Source of the DNA: Larix sibirica
Taxonomy: Eukaryota; Streptophyta; Pinopsida; Pinales; Pinaceae
Direction: 5' to 3'
Assembly: GCA_004151065.3 (NCBI GenBank)
Contig: NWUY0300062168.1
Location: 6,934-28,554 of the forward strand
DNA length: 21,621 nt
The position numbers were made by a program, and so were the translations under genes. The stretch's first letter is position 1, and each line of letters opens with the position of its first letter. Shown piece by piece: positions 18,586 to 21,621 of this stretch. The notes below the pieces were generated by a model. That model ran no database searches, had not been told where the DNA came from, and saw only the letters and a list, made by a program, of their open reading frames with translations.

Positions 18586-18772
18586 TGGGCACTGAAGAAG
18601 GCTGCTGCTGAGACATTGCTCTGTGCATTTCCACCAACTGATTGCAAATTGTTGAATAAACGCAAATTTGCCTGCGCAGGGTCTCCATTTGCTCTTCCGT
18701 CATCACCTGGTTATTATGCAAAGCCGCAAAGTTGGGGTTGGCCATGGCCGGGCGCTGTGTGACCGAAGGCAT
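18586..18772 (-). CDS. WOX13-clade WUSCHEL-related homeobox protein, N-terminal exon
   Basis: On the minus strand the frame from ATG 18770-18772 contains [36 protein letters not shown] and QQPSS. This matches the conserved N-terminal block of WOX13-clade proteins (Arabidopsis WOX13: VMTDEQLETLRKQIAIYGTI, then CERLVEMHKTL). WOX proteins are plant homeodomain transcription factors acting in the nucleus; WOX13-clade members are the ancient, broadly expressed group. The exon (62 codons plus one base) ends at CCCA|GTAAGC, a strong donor in phase 1. The frame is also open upstream of the ATG ([12 protein letters not shown]), so the exon may start earlier, either at an acceptor near 18810 or at an upstream ATG; the usual acidic WOX13 start is not seen. 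The homeodomain (W..NRR motif) was not found to the left, so it lies beyond a long intron or is lost. There are no stops or frameshifts in the conserved block. Confidence 0.85.
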
Positions 18773-19740
18773 GTGACCAGGGGGTTGAAGCTCTGTGACC
18801 GTAGATGAAACTAAAGCTGCTAAAACTCCAGTAAATATATATTTTTTATATATTTTGAACTGCCTTGGACTGTTGAGGGGAAGTCATTATTTTTAAATAC
18901 TTAATAGAATTTGGGTTGTGTCTGATGATAGAGTTAGTTCCATGATAGTCAAAGTCTTTAAGAATTTAAGGGAAAAGACAATATGACTTCTTAGATTTCC
19001 TAGTGACCTGAAAATCTTCAAGAGGATGCAAATTTTCTACTTGATGGGATAGTTTTCCTCATTTCCAGTGATATTATATTGTGAATGGTTTAGGTGTCAT
19101 AGCTTTATGAGTTGTTTTTTACTTGTGATTTTGATTGATTTTATATGATGTGATATATTATTTTTTAGTTGTAATTATTTAAAAAATAAACAAATAAATT
19201 AGGGTAAATTTATATATGAGATATCAAGAGTGATAAAATTTACTGTGTTTAATTATTTAATTGTATGTTGTGTATTAATTTTTTTATTAAATTATTAAAA
19301 ATTATATTTTAAGAAATTTGATCTTTTTTAGTGTTTATAGATTTGGATCTATGAGAAATTTACATTCATAGTCATATATTGAAGTTTGAATTGCTTAAGT
19401 AGGCTTCATCTTTCATAAGGAGGGGTAAGGTTTAAAGAGAGCTCTTCGAGCCTCATCTCTCAAGTTAAATGAATAAATGAACTCAAAATAATAGTTTGCT
19501 AAGTATACACACACATGAATGAGAAATAGGCAAGAGTNTTGTATTAGCATGAGGCTTAAGAGCCTTTATAAATGATTACATCTGTGTCCACATTTAACAG
19601 GTCAAATCGTAATTTAATAATAAGCTAACTAACTCTCCTTTATTTAATATCATACTCTAAGTAACTAGTGTAGAGAAACCTAGTCCAATAATGGAGAGTT
19701 TCTTGACCTACATGGGCTATGTGTTTGCCCAAGGCTGAGA
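18773..19740. other. AT-rich DNA upstream of the WOX exon, no gene
   Basis: On the minus strand TATATAAAAAATATATAT lies about 65-85 nt upstream of the WOX-exon ATG and could act as a TATA region, but the position of a transcription start is unknown. The rest is AT-rich (19130-19320), with a single N at 19538. No LTR pair or ORF is recognised. Confidence 0.45.
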
Positions 19741-21008
19741 ATGGAGGACACGTGGCCCTCCCAGACCACCCTCACTCGTGATGAGGATAGTCTGAGACAG
19801 GGCCCAAGCAATGACACCACAACTTACCACCTGCCTTGGATTGGACATGAGGCAATCACTAACCATGTAGAGCACATGGACTATGGCAATCGTTATTAAT
19901 GTCTCGCCTCAATGAAATGACCCAACCTGTGCAACTACACTAGAGCATATCAAACAAAGCAAGGCAAGCTGCAGAGCAGTATATCACCAAAACGAACTTG
20001 GAGTTCACCTGTGCAAAACAGGACATTCTAATCATGGATGCAATCCGATTCATCGATTTCAGCGGCGATGGGGACATTTCCATTGTTCTACTAGCAGCCT
20101 TCAGAGGCAAAGGCACTTGTGACAAGCAGAAAGGCAGCGTCTAAAACGATCTCGTGACAAGAGGAAGAGGAACTAGACGAAGGGTAGAAGACATGCAGAA
20201 GCCGACCACCAATCAACTTAAGGCAACAGAAGTAACAAATTTCTACAAGAACTTCATCCCTATGGCTCACAAAATCAGAATTGAGAGTTTGGAAGCAAGA
20301 CTTTGGCAGGAAACCATCATATTTTAGGAAGTGGACAAATTCCAAGTGTTGGAAAAATGGATAAAGGAGCCAAGGGATTCTCGAGCCCGACAAGCCCTCT
20401 ATGAGTGTTCACTCGTCACCTTCTGGATAGAAAAGGTGTTACTTGGCCACATCCTGGAGGACCAGAAGAGAGGTTTGATTCTTTTGGAGCAAGAGCTAAG
20501 GACTCTCAACGAAATGCTTATTGGTACTAAAATCTTAAATTCCAACTTGAATCATCTTGGACTATGCCTGGGAATTGAATTCATACCCCGACCTCCCCCC
20601 CCAACTACTAACCCCAGTGAAGTCGAGCACGGGGAAGAGGTTAATCACAAAGGTACAATGGAATTGATGCAAAGCAACCTCGTCCTTCAAGATGTGACAT
20701 CTACAAACCTTATGGCATACTGGGTTCAAAACCCTGGAGACATAAGAAGCAAGATCATGCTCTATGAATGTTTTGTGATCCTTCACTGGGTCATAAAATA
20801 GATGATGAAATGGGTCCTGACATAACACAATCTGGCCATCAACAATCTCAAACAAAAACTAGCAACATTGAACAAAAACATGGCAGGAAAAATGTTTGTC
20901 ATGGGGAAGAAACTGGACGTAGAGAGGGTGTAGGATTCTACTTCAGCAGGAGGCTCTCTCAACACCCCCATCATCATTGATGACGATTCAGCTCACCCAA
21001 CAATGTGA
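19741..21008 (+). pseudogene. Decayed ORF of unknown family with two ~60-aa 'LYEC' domains
   Basis: I do not recognise this family. A first frame runs from ATG 19741 (MEDTWPSQTTLTRDEDSL) to about 19910. From about 19950 another frame continues with few stops to TGA 21006-21008 (stops at about 20143, 20325, 20799, 20823 and 20928). The cleanest part is 20331-20801. Residues 6-65 of that part (VLEKWIKEPRDSRARQALYE...) align without gaps to 20709-20888 (LMAYWVQNPGDIRSKIMLYE...), sharing W, P, D, R, LYEC, W, K and later L..Q.L.TLN, about 18 of 60 positions by eye. The alignment crosses two stops, which shows they were once coding. Between the copies is a Pro-rich linker (PRPPPPTT). The end reads GGSLNTPIIIDDDSAHP, a SUMO-interaction-like hydrophobic/acidic motif. 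It could be a host gene relic or a retroelement protein; no RT or integrase is nearby. Confidence 0.5.
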
Positions 21009-21621
21009 CGAAGCTCCCCTCATCTGGAACACCAAGTTTTTTTGGCATTATGCCATTACTAGCTTTTTTGTAATAACTATAGTTAGCTCTCTAGCTTTAG
21101 GCATTATAGACTCAGGCAAAAAAAAGTGCACAAAAAGACAGAGATATCAGTTTTTTGTTATTAGCTTCAAGGATATTGTAGACATTCTCATATCCCAGAC
21201 TCTTTTTTATAGCTCGATATCCCCTAGAGGTAGGCTGAAGTTTAACATGTGGATAACTAATGTAGCCTTGTTCCTCATTGTTTAATAGAAGGTCTTTACT
21301 CTCATTTAAAAAAAACAAGACTGAAAACTTCCACTTTGTGAAATGATATTTGTGTGAGCTGCAATGCAATGCAAATGGATACCTTTCTTGGTGGGGTTTA
21401 GATATTGTAATGAGTTTGCAATCAATTGGTGGCATGACGACTCTTGCAAACTTTAGAAGTAGTGTTAAATTTACATTATTATACAAAGACAAGATAGACC
21501 TGACTAGGGGAATTTTAAGGATCTAAATTTTTTTATAAATGTAAAAGAAACCTTGACAAATCTTACTAATTCTTAAATTTCCAACCATAAAATGTTGGGT
21601 GGTATTTTTCTAAAAATATTC
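21009..21621. other. Non-coding tail of window
   Basis: No gene is supported. A frame at 20977-21285 would encode a hydrophobic 102-aa peptide, but it overlaps the end of the frame described before, in another register, and has no family likeness. The DNA is AT-rich with several A- and T-runs. Confidence 0.5.

Noticed and set aside
19400-19740. Possible LTR of a retrotransposon
   Set aside because: It has some LTR-like words, but no paired repeat, no primer-binding site and no polyprotein in the window.
20977-21285. 102-codon frame with two hydrophobic segments
   Set aside because: It overlaps, in another register, the end of a better-supported frame (PIIIDDD), and its hydrophobicity follows from T-rich DNA.
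1-21621. tRNA, rRNA, CRISPR arrays or bacterial-style operons
   Set aside because: No cloverleaf, rRNA core sequence or regular spacer-repeat structure was seen; the DNA is plant nuclear in character.

Overview
The window looks like nuclear DNA from a seed plant, most likely a gymnosperm such as a conifer. The evidence is that it is AT-rich and gene-poor, holds several decayed L1-type LINEs of different ages, and contains plant-specific gene pieces: a WOX13-clade WUSCHEL-related homeobox exon, a type-B response-regulator receiver fragment and a plant-type ankyrin fragment. No bacterial genes, rRNA, tRNA or CRISPR were seen. The species assignment is inference from style and not from a marker.

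Layout. 1-2150: anonymous intergenic DNA with an assembly gap at 497-498. 2591-2917 (minus): relic of a type-B ARR receiver domain joined directly to an ankyrin-repeat fragment. 1820-3923: a 9-mer, TGCTACAGG, recurs six times on one strand, and a ~90 bp imperfect direct repeat lies at 3381-3560. 4491-12151: an ~870 bp-period tandem duplication whose second copy is split at its (TA)n tract by a ~6.05 kb full-length LINE (5642-11692, plus strand). This LINE has a recognisable ORF1 (DUF4283-like domain plus CCHC knuckle) and an ORF2 (endonuclease, reverse transcriptase, zf-RVT, RNase H). Both are broken by frameshifts and stops, almost all explicable as C-to-T decay. 13735-15545: an older, more degraded LINE 3' part (zf-RVT, RNase H, tail). 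16017-18198: a 5'-truncated LINE bounded by a 15 bp target-site duplication. It carries an RNase H ORF, an intact 193-codon coiled-coil ORF of unknown function, and an out-of-order RT fragment beside a single N. 18586-18772 (minus): an intact WOX13-type exon ending in a GTAAGC splice donor. 19741-21008 (plus): a decayed reading frame of unknown family containing two copies of a ~60-residue domain with a W..xP.D.R....LYEC signature.

Functional picture. The only sequence with a claim to be part of a working host gene is the WOX13-type exon. Everything to its left would be its first intron or downstream DNA, filled with LINEs in the opposite orientation. The transposon genes are dead copies. The most unusual items are the LINE in a (TA)n tract with a paralogous empty site in the same window, the extra coiled-coil ORF downstream of RNase H, the ARR/ankyrin chimera and the twin-LYEC-domain ORF. 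All identifications were made by eye from translations; no database search was run.
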